The notes: generated from the sequence alone by a model not told the origin. Counted from the first letter of the stretch, positions 32,101 to 43,860 are shown. The stretch: DNA of 64,000 bases from Bathynomus jamesi (GCA_023014485.1 JAJOZX010005515.1:121001-185000); one strand, 5' to 3'. Made by a program: numbers and translations.

Positions 32101-35092
32101 TTACTGTGTCTGGACCGAAACATTCGCTTTCAACCAAAACAGATTCAATTCCTGATATATGAAGATAAGATCCAATACAAGCAAGTACAATCTTCTCAAA
32201 ATGGAATCCACCCAATCCGATAAACAAATTACTGAACAGATCTTTTTCAGGAGCTGAATTTCCTTCGCAATAGCATAAACTCCTTCATCACACCACAGTG
32301 CACCGTATGGCTTATTCTGCTGCTTAAGCACGTCCTGAAAGTTAATCATTGTTGTAAAAATGGTATCAAATTCAGTTGCTTTGTATGGCAGTATGGGAGT
32401 GAACGCAATAGTTGTAGGCTTCAAGCTATCTCCTACAAAAGGGCTTTTGACAGCAACAAAGCTTGGAACAAAGTCATCATTATCAGTATTTGAGTTAGTT
32501 GAAGAGCCCTGTATTGTGGTTGTTCTATGTTTGTATCGCATCACAAACCACAGGAAATGGTCGAGATTAACAGTCTCTAGTAAATGATCGTTTGCCTTGT
32601 ATTCAGAGACTTGGAAATCTTGACTTATTGTACCTCGTTCATGTCTTGGTCCAATCGAGATAATTTCTTGGCAAGGAAGAACGCTTTGTAACTTGCCAAC
32701 GGAGGGTTGACTCTGGAGCTTCACTGATCTTATTAGTATGCTGTTGTGTTGGTGCAGAGCTTAATGGAGCATTTTGGAATAAAACTAGCACCGTATCGTG
32801 TGTCGAACCAATTCCAGACAAGGTATTTTCCAAGGTGTCAAAATTATCCATTGCTGCTTGAATTGGATGGTTTTGATCAAATACTGGAGGAACTGGAACT
32901 CTATGTGAACCACATAAAGATATTGTACGTTTTGCTAGTGCAAAATTTATTTTGCGAACTTCTTGATATCCTACACAAATGCTCCGTTTGTTTGCAATTT
33001 CAATAAGATCTTTAGACTGTGACAGGTTATGTATAGTTTGAGCAAATCCGACATGCAATGGGGTGGGCTCCAAACCATTATGAAGGATGTAAAACAACAT
33101 CTGGAAGATAGTGTCACACTTCAGCATCAACTGATTGTTGCTATCTGATACATTCCGGGTGGAAAACAAATGCTGAAGAAATTCCATCCATATTGGAGGA
33201 CGTTCATTTTGGAAGCGTTTTAAGGCTAGATCAAGATCGTTTGGATCACAATAGCTAGAGCGTAAACCAAAACTGTAAGTTTTTAACTCTTTCCTTAGGT
33301 CCTTAGCAACGTTTTCGACAGATGATTTCCGCAAAGTTTCAACAATTCTTGCACTCTCAATCTGGACAGAATAAACCATCTGGGATTTTCGTTTGTTGCT
33401 AGGATATGTAAAATAAATGGTGTCCTTAAATTTGTCTATAAGCAGGCTCTTAACCAAATAGTTACTGATAGATTCATCCTGGTTCAGCTTTTTATTGATC
33501 TCTTGTCTCAAGTAGGTGACACTGTATCCACAGCTTGTGAAGTCTATTTTTGAGACTACATCATTAAACGCTTCTTGAACCATGTCAGTAGAACCCATAA
33601 CTTCATTTTCTTGCTGTCTGTTTTCCAAAATCGTCTCTATTCTGCGATCATAGGCTGCAAAATGCTTCTTTATACAATTATTATGATAGAATACATCTGC
33701 AGCGAATACATCTTTGTATTCGTTCAACATCGCTACTCTGGTAAAAACATCGTCTTGGAACAAGTGAGCATAACTCAATAACTTTTGGGCACGACCTGGA
33801 GTACATATCCGAAACAAATCATGGTCAATGTTTCCACCTTTCAATTTGACTCGAGCTGAACCACAAAATACACACACTTTCATATCCTTGATATGCTGTG
33901 TTTTAATCCTTTTGCTTGAACTATTTTCTGGAGGAGTTAATGCTTCCCCTAAGGAGGAATCGGAGGGTTCAGATTCAGCATTTTTAGACTTCTGGCTACG
34001 TTCAACGAACTTTTTATATGTTGCATAGCACGAAGTGCTGTGATACTGGATATAAGGAGTCTGACTCTCAGTAAGAGCTTTCAAACGCTTGCTTCTGTCA
34101 TCATTTGGGTACGCAGAAGCAAATTTTTTATTCCATGTTCTCCGCTGCTCAAATATTTCTCTCCACTTGGGCTTTTGTTCTTCTGGCACAAGATACATTT
34201 ACCAAGGTTTGAGCTATGCTTCTTTTCTGGCACAAGTTGACATACATCCTGAAAAAATAAAATATACTAAGACTTCTTGCAATTGCAATTATAATAAACT
34301 GGTTCTATTCTATACATATAAAAATTCATTTGTAACACATTGGTCTTTATATTTATGTTTTAAATATTCAATTCGATTATTACTTACCATGATCTATCAT
34401 CTGTTGAATCACATAATGAATACAGGGATCCTCAATTTGTAGCTACTACCAATACTAAACCTGAAACACAATAAATATGACTTAGTTACTCTAAAGAAAT
34501 CAAATAGATCGATTCTATAAGAAGTTCAAGCATTTTACAACAAGCAAGCCTAAGAATAACAAAATTAGTACTATTTTTTTATATTTTAGCTATTTTTTCA
34601 AGTATTTTACAACCATTTTTATCGATTTATACCCGAAATTTAGACATTTGTGCATACTTTCTTTTAATAAATTCTTGCAGAGCTATTAATATCTAATTTC
34701 TTGACTATTTAGTTCGATATGATTGGTTAGAGCTAGTTTATGCACCAAAATAGCCAAAAATTTCATTTTTGCGATTTTTTGACAATATTTACTTAATTTT
34801 TTACTATTTTTGCTGTTAATTTTTTACATTTTTGTCAGTTTTCTTGGTTCAGGCAGCAGTATGTTACAAAAACAGATTCTCAAACAAAAAATTGCCGTTA
34901 AAAAATTTTTCAACTCAAGAATATGACAAAAATACGAAAAACATAAAATTTTGCTATTTTGACCACTTTCGCACCAATTTGGTGCGATGGCATAGAAAAA
35001 TTCGGATTCTCCGCCCCAAAATTAGTCTAGATCAGTCGTCAAAACCTCTGCACCCAGAAATTTATACGAACTCTGGGTCAGATCCTAGACTA
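29180..35092 (-). mobile_element. 5.9-kb TIR transposon of unplaced superfamily, TTA target duplication
   Basis: Inverted arms of about 415-430 bp (29180-29612 and 34680-35092) begin TAGTAC-AGGATCTG and TAGTCTAGGATCTG. TTA flanks both sides (29177-29179 and 35093-35095), and the flanks are the two halves of LINE-C ORF1, so the borders are set by the interrupted host. A single long minus-strand protein occupies 34198-30149. The length, arm size and 3-bp duplication do not match hAT, Tc1/mariner or piggyBac. PIF/Harbinger shares a TTA-type target but has a far smaller transposase. Confidence 0.85.
30149..34198 (-). pseudogene. Unplaced large transposon protein (about 1,350 codons, frameshifted)
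   Basis: Five successive frames form one protein: 34198-32639, 32724-32101, 32227-31793, 31817-30651 and about 30655-30149. The N-terminal part has a Cys/His cluster (MKVCVFCGSARVKLKGG, DVFYHNNCIKKH). A middle region has GSTHDTVLVLFQNAP, PYKATEFDTIFTTMINFQD, ALWCDEGVYAIAKEIQLLK and GGFHFEKIVLACIGSYL; its Asp and Glu residues are candidates for a DDE-type site. NGTNYARWAPIFFEDC follows, then GGLIGFTRRKEAVALWNI. The C-terminus is a CXC-like cluster, CSCKTCTKRSKCPC and CCSFCKCNQRTC, ending at 30149. I have seen similar uncharacterised proteins in invertebrates but cannot name the family. Each frame is long, so decay is recent. Confidence 0.75.
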
Positions 35093-35447
35093 TTATGTCT
35101 TCGTTCCGTATTATATTGTTATTTCCTCCTCTCTCATCCACCCGAATTTTCATTGGAACATTTCGGGACTCTTGTTTCCCCATTTTTTCCTCCTTTTCTG
35201 TAATACTCGAATTCGCTTTCCCCATTTCTTTAAATATTGCAAAGGAGTTTACACTCTGTGTCCATGCGTCACACAGAAATTTGACTCCCGCGATCTGTTT
35301 AGAGTTCGAGACGAGGGATAATTTCTTATCATCTCAATTCATGCAGATAAAGTCGTGCAGTTTTTGACAAAAATCACATCTGATTGCTGCATTTTCAATT
35401 GTTTTCAGATTACGCAAATTGCAGATTAAGTGAGAATTTAGACCCAT
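35093..35447 (-). pseudogene. LINE-C copy 2 ORF1, N-terminal PHD-like part
   Basis: The frame starts at 35447 (MGLNSHLICNLRNL). AIRCDFCQKLHDFICMN is followed by a stop where a Cys codon would complete CX2C...CX2C, and later GVKFLCDAW. This looks like a PHD-type zinc finger of a LINE ORF1. It then becomes basic (GKANSSITEKEEKMGKQESR) and runs to the transposon border. With 28560-29179 it forms one interrupted ORF1. Confidence 0.6.
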
Positions 35448-35822
35448 GGCCATACTATTCATTAATTATCGTAAAAAGAAATACACATACATTTTTTTTC
35501 TTTCTTTTTCTTTTCTTTCCTTTCGATGGTCACGGGGATTTATGACCTTTGCGTTTTATGACCTCTTTTCTGCTTTGTTTCAAACTTTTCTCGAATGCCA
35601 ACCGTATTACAATCTAAATATATACATTAAACTGGTGATAATTTATGTAAACTGTATTGCACTTTCTTCATTTTAATGAATTTCACTTTATAATCTATAT
35701 GCACGGATTCACTGATTCTTTATACACTTTCGGGCGTTAATAGAATAAACCGCCGAGTAGTTTTTCCCTTCTTATTTGGATGTTAATACAGAGAGACACA
35801 CAATATGTCCATTCCCCACAAG

Positions 35823-35856
<34 letters not shown>

Positions 35857-35908
35857 TATATATATATACATACTATATTATATATATATATATATTATAT
35901 ATATATAT

Positions 35909-35939
<31 letters not shown>

Positions 35940-35941
35940 TC
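35448..35941. other. Probable LINE-C leader plus (AT)n
   Basis: 35448-35820 is T-rich sequence without ORF and may be the LINE-C 5' leader. 35823-35940 is an (AT)n microsatellite that received the next transposon. Confidence 0.5.
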
Positions 35942-36506
35942 TAGGGTGCCCCTTCGCTATATCGTCAAAAATCAAAACTCGTAAATTAAACCATCTAACC
36001 CCTTCAATTTATGCCATCTGTGGAGACAACACACTGTGCAAAATATCTTTGAAATCGGATAATATTAAGAGGAGGCCCTCAGGTTGTGAATTTTCCATAT
36101 GTATTCAATTTAGTTCACGGATATCCTGCAAGGGCCAACTTTGGTTGATGTCACCATAAACTGCCTTCCATTTGTGTCCGCTGACGTTATGCTGTCTTCT
36201 GTAATCTAACCAACCTTCTGTAAACGAATGTAAACAAGTAATATATGAAATGCATAATTAACACACTGGAAGGGTATCAAAATTCAAAGGTACTGTACCA
36301 TGCTTTATTGCTTGACCAATGCATTAGCAAATTTAAATTGAACAACGTGTACAAAACTGTATATGTATTGTATGAAAGAATATAGAATACACATTTTTGT
36401 TTATTTTTTATTTATGAAATTTGCTAAAAATAAATTTATCTCATGTCTACTCTCAAATAGGAAATATTGGCTGACAAATATTGACAAAAATTGACAAAAA
36501 CAACAC

Positions 36507-38560
36507 TCATGGACGACTACTTTTGGCCATGATTGTCTTTTTTGTACAATCAGGAAACTGTCGTCGATGTTCGCTTACGACTTGGAGGAGGAATTGGAGT
36601 TGTTCCTCCTCTCTTGTTAACTTCTTATTAAAATCCTGGATAAGGGCCTCGCCCCGTTCGGCTCTGTCATTAATGGCAGCCAGTCCCTTCACCTTATACA
36701 GAGCTTCCTTAAAGGACTGGTCTTCTTCCCAGTCAGAAGGATCCTTGGAAAGAAATGCTTCAGGGAGTTTAAGTAGCTGGAACAGTCTCTTGGAATTGGC
36801 TATGCAGAACTGCTCCAAGCTCTTGTTACCCAGAAATGCAGCTGACTTCACTATGGGGCGCTTTGGCGGATGTTCGGGAGCTATTTCTTCCATGGCTCCA
36901 AGTATTAGCTTCTTTGTTTCCGGAGAAACCCGTGAATCTAAGAGACTTAACCCAACTAGCTCCTCAGAGAGGTACCACAAGTGAAGCACGAGTTTCTTGC
37001 TTGTAACTGTGGCCACAGCAGTTTGTGGGTGCCTCAACTGTCAGTGTTGCCGTCATCCAGGCCCAGAGATAGATCAGGACGGCGAAGAGAGCAAGGTCAC
37101 GGATTTCTTTTTCTTCCAAAGACGTCAACAGAAAGTAGCCCCGGAAGAGCCAAATCTTGATGGCATATATGACGTTCACCATCCATCTTGCACGATGCAC
37201 GGCACCTGGAACTTGGAAAAGCATTCCCCGATCTGGAGCACGTCCGAGGAAGATGACCGATAGATCAAGAAACTCTCGGTAATCATCGTGTGGTTGCTCA
37301 ATTTTCATCTGCTCTTGGGCGAATTCAAGGATGTCAGAGCGAGATAAGGCCACCATGAATTCCACATAGGGATCTGTGGACGCTGGTTGGAAGTTATCCT
37401 GATCTATAAACTTCCAATTCTGTTTAAATCTATTAAAAAGTTTGATTTCCGGTCCAGTGGATGGCCCAGTTGTCTTTTCAAATGCAGCTCCGATGATCAG
37501 CTCCATCATATGGTGGCGGCATGCCATGAAGAGCAAATCTCTGCCCAACTTTTGCTCAAGGAGGTTGCATGAACTGGAGCGATGACCAGTGTTATGGCTG
37601 TTGTGTCGAAGCACATGGCAATGACCTGATCTGCAACATTCCATTCCTCTAAGCAACGGATGATGGCATATGTTTGGGCCTCACATGTTCCAGAAGATAG
37701 TTTCGGTACACCCAGTAACTGCTCCACTCCTACACCTGATATGACGACTAGAAGCCGATCTATATGCTCCTTGGATGTCAAGTCTTCTAAGAGCTTGCCG
37801 TCTCAGTGAACGGTCAAAGGGACTGAAACAGAGAATTCAGATCTCAGCTTGCTCATCATGATGGCTCGATGATGCGCCCTCGCCCGTTGAATGGAATTCT
37901 TGTTGATATTGAGAGTGCTGACATCGTGGCCGAGACTGGATGCCGCCTCACTTAGGACAAAGGTGGCTTTCCTTGATGAGATTTGTGTTCTGTCCAGAGC
38001 TGAAGCAAGTCCAGAAGACACGATGTTGAATCTGGCCCTTTTCGGAGCAGACGCACCTGATGTTCATACGTATCTTCTGAACCACTTGATGAAGCTGACG
38101 ATGCATCGGATGCAAGCACAACGTGCCTTGAAGAAGCTTCTATCTCCTCCTCCGATCTTCTCTGGCGCCTCATCTCAACGTCTAAACGCTCTCGAGATCG
38201 CTGGTTGCGAATAGCCTGGGCCCTATCCAAGGCACCAATGGAGCCGGATGCCCCTTCTGCCTTTGAGAGAGAAGGAAGGCTCTGTCTTCTGGGATGGTGA
38301 TGAGGGCGAGGGCGCCTGCATGGGGGATATCGAAGAGATTATCCAGACACAATACGAATTTTTCCTCCTTGTTTTTGTGCCCTGGAGTCGTTCGTTTTTT
38401 ATACTTCTAAAGTCCCTTCCAGTCAGTGAAGATGCTCTCTAACTTCTGGATGGAATGCTGGGGTGCGCGGACTGGAATCCCTGCTTTTGTCCAGAAACTA
38501 GCTTCAGCTTCCCTGTTTCTTTGTTTATCCAATCCTGAATCCAGGGCTGTCAACCTGCAA
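36507..38560 (-). pseudogene. Unplaced, hAT-reminiscent transposase (about 640 codons)
   Basis: The pieces in order are as follows. 38540-38260: FWTKAGIPVRAPQHSIQKLE and NLFDIPHAGALALI, with stops. 38230-37952: an Arg/Glu-rich then Ser-rich linker. 38021-37803: ASSLGHDVSTLNINKNSIQR. 37781-37506: GVGVEQLLGVPKLSSGTCEA and VIAMCFDTTAITLV. 37656-36964: LGRDLLFMACRHHMMELIIG, VIFLGRAPDRGMLFQVPGAV and HRARWMVNVIYAIKIWLF. 37037-36507: LHLWYLSEELVGLSLLDSRV. The order Asp (CFDTTA), a His pair (CRHH) and ARWM recalls the D, CxxH and W blocks of hAT enzymes, and an 8-bp duplication fits. No hAT dimerisation motif is visible. I cannot name the family. At least five frame lesions. Confidence 0.7.
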
Positions 38561-38725
38561 CCAAAAAGTAATTTCCTCAAAATTTTACAAGAATTGTGAT
38601 TACTCAGTGCCTCAATTCAATGTCTGCAAACAATAAATATAGAAATATAAATGTAATATTGTATACTACAATATCGATACTGTGAATAAATAAAAGTTAT
38701 CAAAGTCACTATCAGCCTCAATGTA

Positions 38726-39295
38726 CCGGGTGTCCGAGAATTATCTGTACAATATTTGGCTGTTATTAAAAGTCAACCATGAAGTGTAGAAATTCTAGTT
38801 TTGTCTCATTTTACAGAGAATCTCATTAAGTTTTTTCTGATACCACGTTTTGACAAGTGTTTTAGAAATGTACGCGGGTGACAGACATTGATGATTTAAA
38901 ATCAAGAATCACAGCTGCTATTGAGCGAATTGATGTGGATATGCTGCGTACATGGCAACATTTGGAGTATCGATTGGATGTTTTGCGAATCACTAATGGT
39001 GCACATATCGAACGTTTGTAACAACGTTACTTTAATAAAAGAAACTTTTGAAAATACAGATTCTAAATAATCTTGTTTAAGAATTTTACGTGTGTTATCA
39101 AGAATTTTATTAAAAGATGAAATTGTACAGATAATGTTCGGACACACTGGAATTTCTAAAAAACTTGTCACAACTTGGTATCAGAAAAAACTTAATGAGA
39201 TTCTCTGTAAAATGGGACAACACTAGAATTTCTACACTTCATGGTTGACTTTTAATAACAGCCAAACATTGTACACATAATTCTCGGACACCCTG
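38726..39295 (+). mobile_element. Deleted mariner-type element with about 110-bp TIRs
   Basis: Ends CCGGGTGTCCGAGAATTAT and CAGGGTGTCCGAGAATTAT are flanked by TA. About 110 bp of inverted arm is followed inside by a transposase C-terminus on the plus strand (38885-39021: RITAAIERIDVDMLRTWQHL, ending NGAHIERL). Catalytic blocks are absent. Just outside, a 60-bp segment containing the right end is tandemly repeated (39278-39320 and 39338-39380). Confidence 0.85.
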
Positions 39296-39483
39296 TACTA
39301 TATACTGTAGTAGTGCATTACAGATAATTGTACAGATAATTCTCGGACACCCTGTACTATATACTGTAGTAGTGCATTAAGATAACTTCAACCTGAGTGG
39401 GCCACCCCTACATATTATCCGATTGCAAGTTAATTTGACATAGTGTTTTTTCATTAAAACTTTGATTTTTAAGGGCCACCCTA

Positions 39484-39550
39484 ATATATACTGTATATAT
39501 ATACAGTATATTGTATTGTGTATAATATACACACACAGTATATATATATG

Positions 39551-39600
<50 letters not shown>

Positions 39601-39690
39601 CCGCGGTAATATTAGGAGAACGATAGAACTCGGGCAGTATTGCTATGAGATATGAAAAATTATGTGCTTACCTAGGAAATCAGTGAAGCA
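39484..39690. repeat. (AT)n/(GA)n microsatellite and spacer
   Basis: Mixed AT and CA repeats to 39565, then (GA)n to about 39598. The remaining sequence is unassigned. Confidence 0.85.
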
Positions 39691-40010
39691 ACTCGAAAAG
39701 AGAACGTTTCGGATTTAATTTTTACAAAAAACTGATATAAGAATAAATAAAAATGTAACGCAAACAAAATTTTCTGATCATACGCTAATAGGTATACAGT
39801 AGAAATAAAGTTAGAAACCAGAAGGCCTAAAACTCGTCCTCGAAAGATAGAAGGAATATTCGAAGGATTAAATATGAATTCAGAGAAAGTATTTTAGGCA
39901 AGTATAAATTCAGAATTAAAAGTAGTAGATTGGGAATTGTAACTTCGTGAGAAAACACCAGACGAAATACTACTTATAGCAGAAAACGAAACTAAACCTA
40001 TATTCCTGAA
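39690..40010 (+). pseudogene. LINE endonuclease C-terminus and linker fragment
   Basis: Plus-strand reading with two frame changes gives VSDLIFTKN, then NVTQTKFSDHTLIGIQ (the endonuclease SDH box), then VEIKLETRRPKTRPRKIEGI and TPDEILLIAENETKPIFLKH. This is the order seen between the AP endonuclease and RT of Jockey/CR1-type LINEs. No RT follows. The LINE family cannot be fixed because LINE-C copy 2 lacks this part. Confidence 0.6.
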
Positions 40011-40393
40011 ACATTTTATTGAGATAAAAAAAAAACGTTGTAAATTCGAAAAAAAAAATTATAGCGTTATTTTGACCACGGAAAGAAACCGTAAAAAATA
40101 TTAACATGAAAAACAAGCAAAGACCCTCAAGCCAGAAAAAAGAAAGACTACTTGTGAAGGGTTCGAGGGTTCGGGAAGTTGAAGTTGCGGTACAACTTTA
40201 TGGCGACTCTTCTTTTTGTCCCGTTCGTGGGTTGGTTTGTGACTACACACCCACATTAAGGATGGTAACGTAGCTATTGATTCTTTACTATTAGTTCAAT
40301 TTTTTCCACTAAACCGTAACTAAGTAAATTAAGATTGTTTATCGAACCCTTATGTTGAATTCATAAATTTACTTTCGACCATTGTTATATATG
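40011..40393. other. Unassigned AT-rich segment
   Basis: No ORF, repeat border or RNA gene recognised. Confidence 0.5.
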
Positions 40394-42827
40394 CAGGGGG
40401 TGGCCAAGTTTCCTGGACCCAAGAGCCACATACAACGTTTTTCAGTTCAGATGTACGAGAGCCGCAAAATATTTTAAAAATAATTTAATTATTAAAAACA
40501 TATACATATACATATAGTTATACTCACATTATTAAATTGTTTAATTACTGCTTGTAGAAGGCTTAGTTTGGGTCTTCATTTTGGCTGTTAATGCTTTAAA
40601 GTCTGGCTGATGTGATGTTAAGGCGGTATGAGGAAGCTCAGTCAGGTGTTCGTTAGTGAGGGCAGCACGATGTTTTGACTTTACAAACTTCATTACCGAG
40701 AAGAGTGCTTCACAGCAATAAGTTGTCCCAAAAACTGAGATAAGTCGGAAACTGGTTTTCCTGAGGTGAGGATACTTTGTCTCTGGTACTTGCTTCCAAA
40801 ACTCAACTGCAGATAAGCTTTTATGTATCAACTTTAAACCCACGTCCTCTTGTAGCTCCAAAAGTTTTGTTTGTATTGAAGCAGCTTCCGTAACAAAAGG
40901 TGTGGTAACAGGACAGCCATCGTTGACGACATCAATCAGGAAAGGATTTACAAGAAATTCGAAGCATGGTTTTAGCTTCTTTAGTTCATCAAACCCGAAC
41001 TGAAAATCATCAATTAGTCCTTCTAATTTACCTTTGTATTCCTCCAATTTACTATCTTTTATTTCAATTTCAGGAAAAGTGGTTGCTCGGTTTTTCAGGT
41101 GGGGAAAGTGGTCAAATTGTTTTGTTACTAGATCTTTTTGGAAGAGCTTTATTTTATTCTGGAAACTGAAAACTGTCTGTGTAAGGTCAGAAATGACCTT
41201 ATCCTTTCCCTGAAGTGCCAAATTTAGATTTTGAAGGTGTTGTATTACATCAGTAAAAAATATCAGATCCTGCACCCATTCGTGATCTTCTAGTTGTGGG
41301 TATGACTTTCCCTTTTCTTTCAAGAAAGCAATGATAGGCTCCAACAGTGCAACAAACCTATTCAGGAGATTACTAGTTGATAACCACCTTACAATACAGT
41401 AGAATGAAAGGTCATCTGGCTTATCTTGAAGATCCAGCTCCTCGATAAAATTTCTAAACGCTCGGTGCGTTTTTGAATTTGAACGAATGAAATTCACAAT
41501 TTCTAGAACACATTTCATAACACTGTCATACCTAAAGTACTTGCTTACCAAATGACCACGGTGAATGATACAGTGAATAAAGAGACACACAGGATACTTT
41601 GGATCGCGTGTCAAGAACCCAACTAGGCCTACATTTTGTCCTACCATAGCTGGTGCTCCATCTGTTGCAACACTGACAAGTTTATTCAATGGTACTTGAG
41701 CATTTGATAAAACCTCGTCGAGTGCGTTCTTTATGTCAACCCCTCTGGTGGTTTCTCTTAGGGTCATTAAGTCCAAGAGTTCTTCTTTCACATTTCCATC
41801 GCCAGTAACATAACGAACAAATATCGCCAGATGAGGGTTATCTTTAATATCTGTGGATTCATCGAGGGCCAAACTGAATGCAACAGAATTTTTCAAATCA
41901 CTCTGCAACGAGCATGTAATTTCAGCACTGATCTGGGAAATACGTCTCTCTGTGGTGTGGCGGGAAATAGAAATACTTGCTATTTGTTCTCGAAGCTTTG
42001 TGTTATCTGGAGCGAGAATTGCAGTAACATCGGCAATATTCTTCTTCACAAATTCTCCACTACTGTAGGGAAGTTGAGCACGAGCAATATTCCATGCCAT
42101 AACAAAACTAGCTTCAGTAGTTAAGTCAGCTGTCTTACACAATGATGAAAGTACAGTTTGTTGGACAACGAGGCTAGATTTCAACATTGTTAACTTACAG
42201 TAGTCTTCCGCAATTCTGATTTGGGAGTAAATTCCGTAATAAAATTTTTATGGTTAGTTTCATGATGACGCTTTAAGTTACTGGCTTTAAAGTGATTGAG
42301 TGCCACGTGGCAGATAAGACACACAGGTTTCCCACCCTTAACAGTAAAGGCAAAGCTCTCCTCCCACTCCTGTTTAAAAATTCTATTTTCTTCTTCATAT
42401 TTCCGTTTCTTACACTTTGTCTACTCAGTCATTTTAATCAACTAAGGGGTTGTATAGCTGAGAAAAATAGCCACTCTTTGATCTAAGAAGCCAATTTTAA
42501 AACACACTCACTCGTTTCTACACGCGGCCCGCAGGGTAGCTCGAGGGGTACTGGACACTGGTGAGTGGCGATTGGTGTTAATTACATAATTATCCCGCTT
42601 AGTGTCTGTCACGCAAAAGAAATTGTCGTACGCATGACGCATTTTATTGTCAATTCAATTTTTCCTTGTTTTTTTCATATTTTTTTTATGTGAAAAAAAA
42701 ATTATATTTGTATTATGAATTTTGTCTTTTATGATAAATACAATAAAAAACAAAATTGTCACTCGAGCCGCAGTTAACAACCTCGAGAGCCGCATGCGGC
42801 TCGCGAGCCGGCGTTTGGCCACCGTTG
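40394..42827 (-). mobile_element. hAT transposon, ZBED/GTF2IRD2-type
   Basis: Left end CAGGGGGTGGCCAAG and right end TTTGGCCACCGTTG form imperfect TIRs. Flanks TTATATAT (40385-40392) and TTATATAG (42828-42835) match at 7 of 8, as expected for hAT. Both ends carry GAGCCGC words, and near the right end CCGCATGCGG is palindromic. Inside is one large transposase ORF with its BED finger just upstream. Confidence 0.88.
40541..42440 (-). pseudogene. hAT transposase, nearly intact
   Basis: An uninterrupted 548-codon frame (42187-40541) holds the catalytic core. FSLALDESTDIKDNP has the first Asp, SVATDGAPAMVGQNVG the second, CIIHRGHL the Cys/His box and CIVRWLSTSNLLNRF the Trp. CCEALFSVMKFVKSKHR near the C-terminus has the catalytic Glu in the dimerisation region. 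Upstream, 42440-42190 encodes a BED-like finger in another frame (KPVCLICHVALNHFKASNLK, then HHETNH), separated by a stop and frameshift near 42190. The layout matches hAT proteins related to GTF2IRD2/ZBED5-like domesticated genes. One or two lesions at the finger/core join are the only defects seen. Confidence 0.88.
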
Positions 42828-42835
42828 TTATATAG

Positions 42836-43261
42836 GATGGCATTTAAATTATGTTTTTGTTATGATTTATATTTTTATTTACCCCTGTTTGAGGTTCAAA
42901 CCACCATATAACCAAATACACCTTTTTTTCTTTGTTACCTCTGAAGAGAGGAATAATTGTAAAGCCCTTTGTCCGTTGTCGCGCGAGGCTGCCAGGTGTA
43001 AGATTTACTTAGCCTTTTACATCAGTTTGCTAATTAATTCATTCAATAATTCTTTCATAGAATTAAGAATGATCAGCATGTCAGCAATAAGTAATCTGAT
43101 AGGTTAACAATCTAACTCTAACGGAGTTTTCCGTTTTATACAAAAGCATAATTTATAGCTTATATGTCAGGTTAAATGGCTATGCTGGCCTTATTTTTGT
43201 ACTTGTATGTTAGGTTAAGTGGCTATGCAATAAAGATGTTTTGTTTTGTTTGTTTTGGTGA
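42836..43261. other. Unassigned spacer
   Basis: AT-rich, no recognisable gene. A 30-bp segment with GGTTAAATGGCTATGC is repeated once with changes (about 43170 and 43212). Confidence 0.5.
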
Positions 43262-43640
43262 CAGGACAACCCAACCAGTGCCACTTTAACCAGTGTTAAG
43301 TCAACCAGTGCCAACTCAACCAGTGCCAACCCAACCAGTATCAACTCAACCAGTACCAACTCAACCAGTGCTAACTCTGCCAGTACAATCAAACCAACAC
43401 TGATTCAAACAGTAAAGCTGGCATACAACGCATGAATTGTACTCTACTTAATAATACCATTATGGTTCCATGTCAACTCAACCAGTGTAACCTTAACCAG
43501 TGTAACCTTAACCAGTGCCACCTTAACCAGTGCTTAGTCAACCAGTAGACCAACTCAACCAGTACAATCAAACCAACACTGATTCAACCAGTAAAGTTGG
43601 CATGCAAAGCATGAATTGTACTCTACTTAATAATACCATT
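43262..43640. repeat. 15-bp minisatellite array, CAACCAGT orientation
   Basis: The core unit is CAACCAGTGCCAACT with variants, interrupted by a 65-bp block containing GCATGAATTGTACTCTAC that itself recurs (43427 and 43606). The unit length of 15 makes in-frame pentapeptide repeats (LVELA) on the minus strand; I do not consider that a gene. It is the reverse orientation of the array at 46715. Confidence 0.92.
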
Positions 43641-43860
43641 ATGAGTATTCATCTTTGAATGTTAGCACTCTCCCTGCACTGGCTAAAACCAGTCCCAGTC
43701 CTGCGACACGTGGAGTCGGAATGCTTTTGCGGACCTCATTTTTTGTTTTGTTTTATTATTTTTTGTTTTTATGATTTTTTTTTGTATTTTTGTATTTTAT
43801 ATTTTTTGTATTTTGTATTTTATACTTTTTGTATTTTTTAAAGATTGTTTAGTTGCAACT
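43641..43860. other. Unassigned T-rich spacer
   Basis: Low-complexity TTTTGTATTTT runs at 43740-43835. No gene seen. Confidence 0.6.

Larger units (their letters stand above)
35942..39483 (-). mobile_element. 3.5-kb transposon with TAGGGTGG ends and 8-bp target duplication
   Basis: Ends TAGGGTGCCCCTT (35942) and, inverted, TAGGGTGGCCCTT (39483). Imperfect inverted similarity continues inward, including AATCGGATAATAT on both sides. Flanks ATATATTC and ATATATAC agree at 7 of 8 positions, suggesting an 8-bp duplication, though in AT-rich DNA. It holds an unplaced protein (38560-36507) and a later mariner MITE (38726-39295). 36130-36500 and 38560-38720 show nothing recognisable. Confidence 0.72.

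Noticed and set aside
43210..43392. LVELA pentapeptide-repeat ORF and the PTQPVPTQPV frame at 47329-47526
   Set aside because: Both are by-products of the 15-bp minisatellite, open on both strands because the unit length is a multiple of three.
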